Assembly (NCBI GenBank): GCA_934167435.1 | Contig: CAKPKZ010000036.1 | Location: 1-12,761 of the forward strand | Direction: 5' to 3' | DNA from: an uncultured Clostridia bacterium | Lineage (GTDB): Bacteria > Bacillota > Clostridia > TANB77 > CAG-508 | DNA length: 12,761 nucleotides | Shown: positions 1-7,794 of the stretch, in pieces | How positions within the stretch are numbered: position 1 is the first letter of the stretch | Layout of the letters: every line of letters begins with the position of its first letter | The notes under the pieces: generated by a model | Database searches by the model: none | The model's input: the letters and a program-made list of their open reading frames with translations, nothing else | What the model was told of the DNA's origin: nothing | Position numbers and translations under genes: made by a program

Positions 1-219
1 TTGTACATTTGCTCCATTATTCTTTGATGCTCCTAGTACATCCAATACAAATCTAGAATCTATTGCACTTCTTATTATATATGTTCCATCTTCTATAGAT
101 TTTGAATGTATCTCACTTTCTTTTGAAAATGAAATAATAGTATTAACTAAGCATGCTTGAATTAAAGCAATTATTGTTAATACTATTATTTTATATTTAA
201 AACAAAAATTAATTTTCAT
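1..219 (-). CDS. Secreted ricin-B-type lectin protein, N-terminal part (runs off window)
   Basis: An open frame runs from ATG 219 to the window edge, giving 73 residues with no stop. The ATG follows an AAGGA site at 6 bp. Residues 1-10 carry two Lys, then residues 11-31 are hydrophobic, forming a signal peptide or N-terminal membrane anchor. The stretch LIQAC ending at Cys23 only partly resembles a lipobox because Gln is at -2, so lipoprotein status is doubtful. From residue 44 the text DGTYIIRS, then FVLDVLGAS and NNGANVQ, matches the opening repeat of a ricin B-type beta-trefoil (RICIN), a carbohydrate-binding fold. The protein would act outside the cell and bind glycans; any catalytic domain would lie beyond the edge. 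It sits 71 bp downstream of the glycosyltransferase operon in the same direction. The trefoil assignment is by motif only, and the total length is unknown. Confidence 0.72.
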   Translation of the reverse strand, partial: MKINFCFKYKIIVLTIIALIQACLVNTIISFSKESEIHSKSIEDGTYIIRSAIDSRFVLDVLGASKNNGANVQ

Positions 220-290
220 CTTAATTCCTTCTCCTCTTCTTTTAACTCTAATTTATTTTATCATAGATTGTCGAAAAAGAGAATATTTTT

Positions 291-1238
291 TTATTTATTT
301 TTATAGTTTATTTTTTCCAACTGTTCATATCTTAAAAGATTTAATTCATAATCTTCTCTATGTTGCCTTGTTATTGTATCAAGAATTATTGCACATTGAA
401 ATGAGATTGCTGATAAACTAACTAAACCTGTTGCTAATATTGCTGATGGGATTTTTGATATATATGAACTTTTTACGAATTCAATTATTACAGGAATACC
501 AATTATTAGTGCTAATAAGAATAATATTAAAGCAATTATTCCAAAAAATCTAAACGGCCTATAATCTTTGAACATTCTTGCAATTGTCTTTACTACTTTT
601 ATCCCATCACTTATTGTGTTTAATTTAGAATCACTTCCTTCTGGCCTATCTCTATATACTATAGGAATTTCTTTTATTATATATTTTTTATCTAATGCAT
701 ATAATGACATTTCCGTTTCTATTTCAAACTTAGGACTAAGAACTGGCATATTCTTTACGAATCTTTTATTAAAAACTCTATATCCTGTCATTATATCTTT
801 TAATTTTGTATTAAATAATACATTTATAGATTTTCTTACCAAATTATTTCCAAATTCATGAAATTGCCTTTTATTTTCTTTTTGATATGTTCCATTTGAT
901 AATCTATCTCCTATAGCCATGTCAGCTTCTCCATTTTTTACAGGTTCTATTAATTTATGTACAAATTCTGCAGGATATGTATCATCTCCATCTACCATCA
1001 CATATATATCTGCATCTATATCTCTAAATTGACTTCTTACAACGTTTCCCTTTCCTTGTTTATACTCATCAACAACAATTGCCCCATTTCTTTGAGCAAT
1101 TTCCTTTGTTGCATCCTTTGAATTATTATTATACACATAAATCTCAGCTTCTGGTAATTCTTTTTTAAAATCTTTTATTACTTTTTCTATTGTAAGTTCC
1201 TCATTATAACAAGGTATTAGTACAGCTATTTTATTCAT
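291..1238 (-). CDS. DPM1-like family 2 glycosyltransferase with two C-terminal membrane helices
   Basis: This 315-residue GT-A enzyme has the GT2 opening IAVLIPCYNEE at residues 4-14 and the metal/nucleotide-sugar motif DGDD at 83-86. MTGYRVF near 150-156 is typical of the DPM1/DPG-synthase subgroup. Two hydrophobic segments at about 232-254 and 264-288 anchor it, with the catalytic domain in the cytoplasm. Such enzymes usually transfer a sugar from a nucleotide donor to polyprenyl phosphate. The acceptor here is an inference, and it could instead act on a lipid-linked oligosaccharide. ATG 1238 overlaps the stop of the upstream membrane-protein gene by 4 bp (ATGA), with AAGGAG 7 bp upstream inside that gene's last codons, so translation is probably coupled. 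It is the last gene of the block B operon. No intrinsic terminator is visible after it. Confidence 0.9.
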   Translation of the reverse strand: MNKIAVLIPCYNEELTIEKVIKDFKKELPEAEIYVYNNNSKDATKEIAQRNGAIVVDEYKQGKGNVVRSQFRDIDADIYVMVDGDDTYPAEFVHKLIEPVKNGEADMAIGDRLSNGTYQKENKRQFHEFGNNLVRKSINVLFNTKLKDIMTGYRVFNKRFVKNMPVLSPKFEIETEMSLYALDKKYIIKEIPIVYRDRPEGSDSKLNTISDGIKVVKTIARMFKDYRPFRFFGIIALILFLLALIIGIPVIIEFVKSSYISKIPSAILATGLVSLSAISFQCAIILDTITRQHREDYELNLLRYEQLEKINYKNK

Positions 1239-2971
1239 TTTTTTACTCCTTTTCTTACAAAATTCAAACTTATATATAATGGTAAAATTGTAAACATTGG
1301 ATATGCATATCTATATTCGCAAAATACAGGTGATGCTATTATTGTTAACCATAAAACAAATATAATTAAATAAGAAATTATACTTTTATATTCTTTATTT
1401 AATATTTCGTACCCTAATGACATAACAATTATCCAAAATGCTACACCTATGCTAAAGAACATTGATATAATTGGTATATCCCTTCTTTCTATTAGAGAAT
1501 CTATTTTTGACACTAACTTTCCTTCAATTAACTGTGTTTGGTGAATCCCCATATTATTTACTTCCATTGTCCTATTAGCAACCCAATGCTTAGCTTCTGG
1601 ATAATAATATCCATAAGAATTTGATATAAATGATTCTACATAATCCTTAAAATATGTTTTTAATAATTTAATCCATAATTTTATAAATTCATTTTTATTA
1701 TTTTCAAAATATTCAGTATTTAATTCTGCTTTTACTGGATCTGACAATATCGGATTATATTTTTCTTCTATATTATCACATCTAAAAAATAAATCTATTT
1801 GTTGCAAAGTATCAATATCCATTTCTTGTTTATGATATTTTTTTACTCTTACTATTTGCTGTAACGGTACTGAAAGCATTTCTCCGACTGACCCTTCTTT
1901 TATGTTAAAAATATTAAATATTAATGTTTTTAAGCTTATATAAGATACTATTATTACACAAGATATTACTATAACTCTTTTCCAATATCTTCTTAACACT
2001 ATAATTACAAAAGGTAATACAAATACTACTATATACAGCCCATTATTCCTTAAAAATATAACTAGTACTGAAACTATAATATACCAAATAGTATTTTTGT
2101 TTTTTTCAAAGAATCCCTGCGTATTAAATATAAGTTCTATTGTCAATATAGTATATATTGGTATAATTCCCGCAAATAATATATCTTTCCACATTGTAAC
2201 ACTAAATAATGCATTTATCGGATAAAACATATAATATAATAATGTTACTACTCTTGCTAAAAAAGGAACATTTTTTTTACTTATATATTTTAAAACCATA
2301 GAAAACATACTCGCCATAGCAATCATTTGAAATATTGTATAAAAAGCTACCCCTATATTTATATTATTAAAAATTAATTTTCCTAAATTTATAAACACTG
2401 CAATTATTCCAGTATGGAATATAGGATGATGATTTGTTAACTCTGCCATTCCTATAGATTGTGCCACTTGTGCACAAGAATCTGCTGTTAACAGCCCTGG
2501 AAAGTATCTTAAAAAGTACGGTAACCAAGCCAACAATATTAACATAACATTTATATAAAAAGACAGCTTTGAATCTGATAACACTTCGAATTTTCCTATT
2601 TTTATACCATTAGATTCAAATTTGTAATCTTCAAAAAAAGTATATACTGAAGACGTTGTGCTCCAAGCCAAGATTACATATCCTAAAAAGTTTAGTACTA
2701 TCCATTTATTAAAAATATTATTTAATATATAATCAATATTTATGCTTGTACATATTAATTGTATAATTGCAAAACAAATTGCAATTATTAAAGATATTAT
2801 AAATTTTTTCTTGTTTTCTTTTTCTAACACCCTTTGAAAAAAACAATAAAACGGTATTAACATTATTAACAAAATTATTGTATTTCCACTTATTAAAAAT
2901 TTATGCCATATAAAAATTATTGTTATTATTGACAAAATTATCGCAATAAAGTTTATTATGCTTTTTTTCAT
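1235..2971 (-). CDS. Polytopic membrane protein, DUF6020-like, probable GT-C-type glycosyltransferase
   Basis: This 578-residue protein has many hydrophobic segments, roughly 10-13, and one larger non-membrane region at about 355-495. After one pair of helices comes FPGLLTAD (157-164) followed by HHP at 181-183. An acidic residue in the first large outer loop is the hallmark position in GT-C enzymes. Other conserved-looking spots are WKD 261-263, RNNG 308-311, SVPLQQIVR 367-375 and EYRYAYP 552-558. I recognise this pattern as the DUF6020 family, whose function is not established. The fold suggests transfer of a sugar from a polyprenyl-phosphate donor on the outer membrane face. ATG 2971 has a strong AGGAGG at 5 bp, and the upstream gene ends only 15 bp away. 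The family call rests on remembered motifs; a polymerase or ligase role is also possible. Confidence 0.78.
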   Translation of the reverse strand: MKKSIINFIAIILSIITIIFIWHKFLISGNTIILLIMLIPFYCFFQRVLEKENKKKFIISLIIAICFAIIQLICTSINIDYILNNIFNKWIVLNFLGYVILAWSTTSSVYTFFEDYKFESNGIKIGKFEVLSDSKLSFYINVMLILLAWLPYFLRYFPGLLTADSCAQVAQSIGMAELTNHHPIFHTGIIAVFINLGKLIFNNINIGVAFYTIFQMIAMASMFSMVLKYISKKNVPFLARVVTLLYYMFYPINALFSVTMWKDILFAGIIPIYTILTIELIFNTQGFFEKNKNTIWYIIVSVLVIFLRNNGLYIVVFVLPFVIIVLRRYWKRVIVISCVIIVSYISLKTLIFNIFNIKEGSVGEMLSVPLQQIVRVKKYHKQEMDIDTLQQIDLFFRCDNIEEKYNPILSDPVKAELNTEYFENNKNEFIKLWIKLLKTYFKDYVESFISNSYGYYYPEAKHWVANRTMEVNNMGIHQTQLIEGKLVSKIDSLIERRDIPIISMFFSIGVAFWIIVMSLGYEILNKEYKSIISYLIIFVLWLTIIASPVFCEYRYAYPMFTILPLYISLNFVRKGVKK

Positions 2972-2986
2972 TTTTTCCTCCTAAAA

Positions 2987-5179
2987 TTATTTAATAATTT
3001 TGTGTTTTATTTTTTTCAATCCTCTATATACTTTTCTTGCAACTTTTCCAGGAAACGTATTTAACATCTTCTCTAGCTTATATATTCTATCATCCATTTG
3101 AACATTTTTATTTTCAATAGTTGGTAAATATACAGGTGTTGTTGGATTGTTCCAATAAAAAGGTTGGCCATTTGTTAACAATAACATATATATTTCTTTA
3201 GAATATTTTTCAAATATTTTTTCATGTCCCTCCCTAGACGCTTGATATAGATATATTCTCATTTTCTTATTGAATTGCCTTGACATAGAATCTTTTCTTA
3301 CTCTATAAAAATTTAATTTTTCTGGTATAGAAACACCTAAACATCCATGTTCTGCCAAACTTACCCATCCATCATAATCTTCCATTCCATATTCCATTTT
3401 TATCCTATTTTTTCCAAAATTCAAAAAATCATTTTTTCTTATTACAACAAATGCTGCAAGCATATTGGCGCAAAGTAGATACGGAATATGAACATTAAAC
3501 GTTGGCCAAACTGCCTGGCTTCCTTCAAAGTACTGAACCCAACTATATACATAAGAAACATTTTCATATTTTTGCAAAATATCAATGGCTCTTTTATAAA
3601 ACGTTTTATCTATTTTATCATCTGCATCTATAAATGCTATAAACTCTCCTTTTGCAACTTCTGCCCCAATGTTTCTGGCATTTGCTAAACCTTTGTTTTC
3701 TATATTTATTATTCTAATCTTTTCATCATTTTCATAATTTTTTAGTATATCTATACTTTCTTTATCCGTACTTCCATCATTTACTATTATTATTTCATAA
3801 TTCTTATATTCCGATTTTTTTATACTATCTATTGTCTCTGGTAATGTTTTTGATAAATTGTAATATGGAATTACTACAGATAATAGATTCTTTTCACTTT
3901 CATATATTTTCATATATTCATCTTTAGGCATTTCTTCAACAAATGGAAATTTAGTTTTTGTTTTATTTTTATTTTTTATAACATTTTCAAAAAATTCTCT
4001 TCTTAATTTTAAATTAGTATCCATATTACATAACTTATTGATTCTAATCTTTGCATTTTGTCCCATTACATTAAGTTCATCATCATTCATATTTATTAAT
4101 CGTTCTAATTTTTCTTCGAAATCCCCTTCTTTGTCCCAATCAAAAATTATTCCATTTTTTCCTGATTCTTGAACCATTTCTGATTGACCACCACTTTTAG
4201 ATACTAAAACCGGTTTTCCAAGCCACATTGAATATATACAAGTGTTTGGAAAATTCTCATATAATGATGGTATTGTTACTGCTGTTGCCGATAATATATG
4301 TGGTATTAATTCTAAATGAGGTATTGGCTTAAGCATCTCTAAATTACCACATTCTATATATTTAGCATATTTTTTCTTCAAATCTTCTCCTATAAATGTC
4401 CCTTTTGATTCTAATTTGGTATCTCCACCAATAATTTTAATTTTAAAATCTAATCCTTTTTTCCATAGTTTCTCTGCACCTTTTAGCATTTGAACTACAC
4501 CTTTTCTATATTCTGTTCTTCCAAAGTATAATATAGTTTTTTTATCTGATTTATATGGATTATCATTTTTATATTTTTCTATTTCATCTTGATCTATGTC
4601 AAATGGTAAATTAATTACATTTATTTTATCCTCAACTAAATATTGTAGTTTATCTGCTAAAAATTGACTAGGGCATAATAATGCATCTGCACCCTTTATA
4701 CAGAATTTCTCCATTTCTCCAATCCAATAAAATGGTGCTTCATAAGTATTAAATTGATTTATTTTTAATGTCTCAAAACTTGGTGTATGTAAATGAACAA
4801 CTAAAGGTATTTCTTCTAACTTACTATTTAATACTAATTTATTCTGAACAATATATTGTCCATATGCGTTATATTCTTGCATTTCTATAATATCAGGTTT
4901 TCCATACTTATCTATTAAATTTAATATTACTTCGTAATATTGATAAGCTAAAGCATTGTCGTATCCTAAATAAGAATAGTATTCTCCTACTCCTTGTTTA
5001 AATCTTACAACCTTATATCCCTCTTTTGTTATCTCTATTTTATCATCATTCAAGCTTCTTACAATTACAGTTACATCATCACCTGCTTCTGCAAACATTT
5101 TTGCACAGTTTTCTACATATGTTCCTATTCCTCCTCCGAAATCTGGTGCAAATTCACCTGTTAAAAACCAAATTTTCAT
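2987..5179 (-). CDS. Two-domain glycosyltransferase, GT4 fused to GT2
   Basis: The protein has 730 residues. Residues 1-400 form a GT-B, GT4-type domain: the Gly-rich loop FGGGIGTY at 14-21, FGRTEYRKG at 219-227 supplying the Arg/Lys pair, and SLYENFPN with GKPVL at 305-325. Residues 431-650 form a GT-A, GT2 domain with LSVVIPYYN (433-441), NDGSTD (467-472), DADD (518-521) and an ED pair (600-601). Two transfer reactions on one chain would fit successive sugar additions to a lipid-linked glycan in the cytoplasm. The tail 693-730 is charged and strongly basic at the end, without membrane helices. Oddly, the second Glu of the GT4 EX7E motif is Tyr316. ATG 5179 lies 1 nt after the upstream stop, with AGGAG at 8 bp. 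Substrates cannot be inferred. Confidence 0.92.
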   Translation of the reverse strand: MKIWFLTGEFAPDFGGGIGTYVENCAKMFAEAGDDVTVIVRSLNDDKIEITKEGYKVVRFKQGVGEYYSYLGYDNALAYQYYEVILNLIDKYGKPDIIEMQEYNAYGQYIVQNKLVLNSKLEEIPLVVHLHTPSFETLKINQFNTYEAPFYWIGEMEKFCIKGADALLCPSQFLADKLQYLVEDKINVINLPFDIDQDEIEKYKNDNPYKSDKKTILYFGRTEYRKGVVQMLKGAEKLWKKGLDFKIKIIGGDTKLESKGTFIGEDLKKKYAKYIECGNLEMLKPIPHLELIPHILSATAVTIPSLYENFPNTCIYSMWLGKPVLVSKSGGQSEMVQESGKNGIIFDWDKEGDFEEKLERLINMNDDELNVMGQNAKIRINKLCNMDTNLKLRREFFENVIKNKNKTKTKFPFVEEMPKDEYMKIYESEKNLLSVVIPYYNLSKTLPETIDSIKKSEYKNYEIIIVNDGSTDKESIDILKNYENDEKIRIINIENKGLANARNIGAEVAKGEFIAFIDADDKIDKTFYKRAIDILQKYENVSYVYSWVQYFEGSQAVWPTFNVHIPYLLCANMLAAFVVIRKNDFLNFGKNRIKMEYGMEDYDGWVSLAEHGCLGVSIPEKLNFYRVRKDSMSRQFNKKMRIYLYQASREGHEKIFEKYSKEIYMLLLTNGQPFYWNNPTTPVYLPTIENKNVQMDDRIYKLEKMLNTFPGKVARKVYRGLKKIKHKIIK

Positions 5180-5180
5180 T

Positions 5181-6521
5181 TTAATTGCTCCTCTCTTTAA
5201 CTCCTTTTATTGTTTTAAAAAAATATCTTCCTATTTTTCTAAATGCTCTTATTATAAAAGAATTTATAATTTTATATTTTAAAATATTGAAGTTGTATAC
5301 TATATAACTATTTTGGCAATTCTGTATTTTTACAACATCAAATTTTTCTTCCAATTGCGTGTTATAAATTGTATTAGATAAAAATACATTTTTTATTTTT
5401 CTAGTTGTTATTAAATATATTATAAATTCAATCCAATATTCTGAATCTAAAAATGTTGTTAAATCATATACTGTAGAAAATTCTTCATATTTTTGTCTAT
5501 ACATATATTGTGAATATTTACTTTTTTCCATAGTTATAATGTATATATTTTTTTCTTTTGCATCTTTTTTTATTTTTCTATACATTTTTTTGTCAGTTCC
5601 CAGATACGGCAATATGTATAATATATTTTCCTTTTGATCAGTAAATACTCGTATATTTTCCAATCCCTTCAATTTTTTTTCTTGCAAAATATTTTTTATT
5701 TCTCTCTTTGGATATCTTATTGCTTGTATTCTATTTTTTATTTTATCTGCCTCTAGTTTTAACTCTCTCCTTTTTAGCTCATATTCTTTTTTCTTTTCAT
5801 CATTTATATCTGTTAATAAACTTTCTTCTCTTCTTCTATACCAGAAACCATAATATCCTACTTGTACCGGAAATTGATTATCTGCTAACATTCTCAGCCA
5901 TAAATGCCAGTCCTCATTAACATATCTTTTGGCTTTCCTGTACCCTCCTAATTTTAAAACTTCTTCTTTTCTTAATAATGCTGTTGCAGTTATTTGATTG
6001 TCTACTTTCATCTTTTCACTATCAAAATCTTCATTTGATAAATATCTATATTTACCAAATCCTACAGAATCTGTAAATGCCCAACTAGCATCTTTATTAG
6101 TTTCCAAGGTCCAATATAATGTTTCAATATAAGTTTCTTCTATTAAATCATCCGCATCTAATGGTAATATATAATTTGCTGTAGAATATTTTATGGCATA
6201 ATCTCTTCCTAATGCTAACCCCTCATTTTCTTTATGATAAATTTTTATTCTATAATCTATTTTTTTTACTTCATTTAAATAATCTATTGCATCTTTTTCT
6301 GTACTTCCATCATCAACTATAATCCACTCCCATGATTGAAATGTTTGATTTAATACACAATTTATTGTTTGTCCCATAAATTCGTTAGAATTATAATATG
6401 ATGTTATAATAGAAACTAATGGTTTGGTTACTACATTATCTTCATTTTTATTTTTCAATTTTTTACCTGGTTCATATTTATATTTCCAAAAAAAATTATC
6501 TTCTTTCATTTTTCCCTTCAT
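5181..6521 (-). CDS. Family 2 glycosyltransferase with a half-GT4-like C-terminal region
   Basis: This 446-residue protein carries a GT2 domain over about residues 34-240: VSIITSYYN (36-44), VDDGST (69-74), LDADD (121-125) and NEDW (202-205), the last pair being the usual catalytic ED region. Residues 288-410 are not part of GT2. NILYILPYLGTDKK and VYDLTTFLDSEYW resemble the N-terminal Rossmann half of GT4 domains that are often fused behind GT2 domains, but the nucleotide-binding second half with EX7E is absent. The last 30 residues are basic and possibly amphipathic. The enzyme should be cytoplasmic and add one sugar in chain assembly. The start is uncertain: ATG 6521 overlaps the upstream stop (ATGA) and lacks a good ribosome site, while in-frame ATG 6509 (Met5) has AAGGGA just 3 nt before it. 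No frame continuation exists downstream, since the next gene begins 1 nt after the stop. Confidence 0.88.
   Translation of the reverse strand: MKGKMKEDNFFWKYKYEPGKKLKNKNEDNVVTKPLVSIITSYYNSNEFMGQTINCVLNQTFQSWEWIIVDDGSTEKDAIDYLNEVKKIDYRIKIYHKENEGLALGRDYAIKYSTANYILPLDADDLIEETYIETLYWTLETNKDASWAFTDSVGFGKYRYLSNEDFDSEKMKVDNQITATALLRKEEVLKLGGYRKAKRYVNEDWHLWLRMLADNQFPVQVGYYGFWYRRREESLLTDINDEKKKEYELKRRELKLEADKIKNRIQAIRYPKREIKNILQEKKLKGLENIRVFTDQKENILYILPYLGTDKKMYRKIKKDAKEKNIYIITMEKSKYSQYMYRQKYEEFSTVYDLTTFLDSEYWIEFIIYLITTRKIKNVFLSNTIYNTQLEEKFDVVKIQNCQNSYIVYNFNILKYKIINSFIIRAFRKIGRYFFKTIKGVKERSN
6513..6518 (-). promoter_or_regulatory. Possible ribosome binding site for an alternative GT2 start
   Basis: AAGGGA lies only 3 nt before in-frame ATG 6509, closer than usual. 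The longer ATG 6521 has no recognisable site but overlaps the upstream stop as ATGA, which would allow reinitiation. Either start leaves the GT2 domain intact. Confidence 0.35.
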
Positions 6522-7531
6522 CTCAAATTATTTCTAAAAAATTCTTTATATTTTAAACAAATCTTTTCCCAACTATTATTTTGAATCCTTATTAAATTTT
6601 CTTCTGATATTTTTACTAAATCTTCTTTATTATCTATTAGTTGTTTTATCTTATTTTTTAAACACTCTTTTGATCGTTCTTCTAATATATATTTTTTTCC
6701 ATTTTCTCCTAATACTTCTGATACCACTCCAACATCTGTCGATATAATAGGCACCCCCATTGCCATAGATTCTAAAACAGTCAATGGTGTTCCTTCTGTT
6801 TTAGATGCACACACATATACGTCTATAGAATTATAAAAATTTGGCATTTCTTCCTGTGGTATCATATTAATATTTCTGTCTGCTAAATTTAATTCTATTT
6901 TATATCCTTCTTGTTGTAATTCAAATATTGCAGGTTTGATTATTCCTTCTACCCCCTTCATATCTTCATCACCACTAGAATCTTTAAATTTACTGTTTCC
7001 AACCCACCCAATAGTTAATTTATTAATATTTTTAAATCTATCTAAATTAATTGGTTTATACTTGGTTAAATCTACACCATCATGAATTATCATCTTCGGT
7101 TTTTTATTAAATTTATTGTATATGTCAAATAGTTTTTTAGATGTAACAACATATTTATCTGATACTTTAAAAATTTCTTCTGTTCTCCATTTTTCTTCTC
7201 CATCTAAATATAGATGATCACAGATTGAAAAACTTATGTTTTTATTGTATATATATTTTCTTTTAAAATCTTCAAAATTCATTTTAAGATATTCTTCAGA
7301 ATATAATTTCATTTCTTGCCTGTTTATTAAGCTTAAATATCCTCTCCATAAAAAATGAACCAAATCATAATCCTCACAAAATAAGAATAGTCTTACCATA
7401 TTTCCTTCAAATATCCTACCTGGAATAATATCTATTTCATATTCCAATAAATTTTTTTTTATTTGTTTTGCTATATTATCAAAAGCCCATCCTTCTGTAT
7501 CAATTATAATTGCAATTTTTTTCTTTTCCAT
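6518..7531 (-). CDS. Family 4 glycosyltransferase
   Basis: This 337-residue protein has GT-B architecture. The C-terminal Rossmann half opens with LTIGWVGNS (172-180). It contains the full EX7E motif, Glu246 and Glu254, within TEGTPLTVLE (245-254), then MAMGVPIISTDVG, the typical GT4 nucleotide-sugar site. The N-terminal half is short, about 150 residues, and includes VHFLWRGYLSL (58-68) and a His-Asp pair (150-151). No membrane helix or signal peptide is seen, so it should act in the cytoplasm on a lipid-linked acceptor. ATG 7531 has GGGAGA at 7 nt, located within the last codons of the coiled-coil gene, whose stop lies 4 nt upstream. Its own stop overlaps the next start by 4 bp. Donor and acceptor sugars are unknown. 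Confidence 0.92.
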   Translation of the reverse strand: MEKKKIAIIIDTEGWAFDNIAKQIKKNLLEYEIDIIPGRIFEGNMVRLFLFCEDYDLVHFLWRGYLSLINRQEMKLYSEEYLKMNFEDFKRKYIYNKNISFSICDHLYLDGEEKWRTEEIFKVSDKYVVTSKKLFDIYNKFNKKPKMIIHDGVDLTKYKPINLDRFKNINKLTIGWVGNSKFKDSSGDEDMKGVEGIIKPAIFELQQEGYKIELNLADRNINMIPQEEMPNFYNSIDVYVCASKTEGTPLTVLESMAMGVPIISTDVGVVSEVLGENGKKYILEERSKECLKNKIKQLIDNKEDLVKISEENLIRIQNNSWEKICLKYKEFFRNNLR

Positions 7532-7535
7532 AGAT

Positions 7536-7793
7536 CTATCTCCCTAAAATCTTTTTAACTTTTTGTATGATTTTATAGCTTCTTGAATTAAAAATCGAAT
7601 CTAATATTTCTTTTAAATTATTCATTTCTTCGATTATATTTTTATTTATATTTTTTTCTTCTTTATATTTTTGTTGAAGTTCATTGTATTTCTTTAAAAT
7701 TTCAACATTTTCTTGTTCTTTTTTTATATAATTCCTATTTATTATCTCATTTTCTTTTTGTAGTGTCCTTAATAATATTTTATTAATATCCAT
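7536..7793 (-). CDS. Small coiled-coil protein, unknown function
   Basis: I call 85 residues from ATG 7793 rather than the longer frame from TTG 7811, because ATG has AGAGGA 8 nt upstream and lies 1 nt after the permease stop; the TTG would overlap the permease. Residues 1-66 are almost continuous Glu/Lys/Asn/Leu/Ile heptad-like helix, a likely coiled coil, with no hydrophobic membrane segment. The tail IFNSRSYKIIQKVKKILGR is basic and amphipathic. It resembles the short Ser-x-Ser-Tyr/Trp-Lys tail that follows coiled coils at the end of some surface-glycan glycosyltransferases and methyltransferases. The gene lies between the exporter permease and the first GT4 of the operon. It may scaffold or measure glycan assembly at the membrane, but that is inference, and no catalytic motif is present. 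It could also be a leftover of a larger enzyme. Confidence 0.75.
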   Translation of the reverse strand: MDINKILLRTLQKENEIINRNYIKKEQENVEILKKYNELQQKYKEEKNINKNIIEEMNNLKEILDSIFNSRSYKIIQKVKKILGR

Positions 7794-7794
7794 T

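Noticed and set aside
255..283. Possible promoter for the lectin gene (TTCTCT, 17 bp, TAAAAT; also a lone TATGAT at 260-265)
   Set aside because: The -35 match is only three of six, and TATGAT has no -35 partner at usual spacing. In such AT-rich DNA -10-like hexamers are expected by chance.
220..290. Terminator between the last operon gene and the lectin gene
   Set aside because: No GC-containing hairpin followed by a T run is visible on the minus strand, so read-through into the lectin gene cannot be excluded.
568..861. Plus-strand open frames such as 568-861, 3488-3688, 5708-5920, 8156-8377, 9340-9528, 9688-9888 and 10164-10379
   Set aside because: Each lies opposite a well-supported minus-strand gene or straddles its end, none has a recognisable domain, and their hydrophobic or odd compositions are what the reverse complement of AT-rich coding DNA gives.
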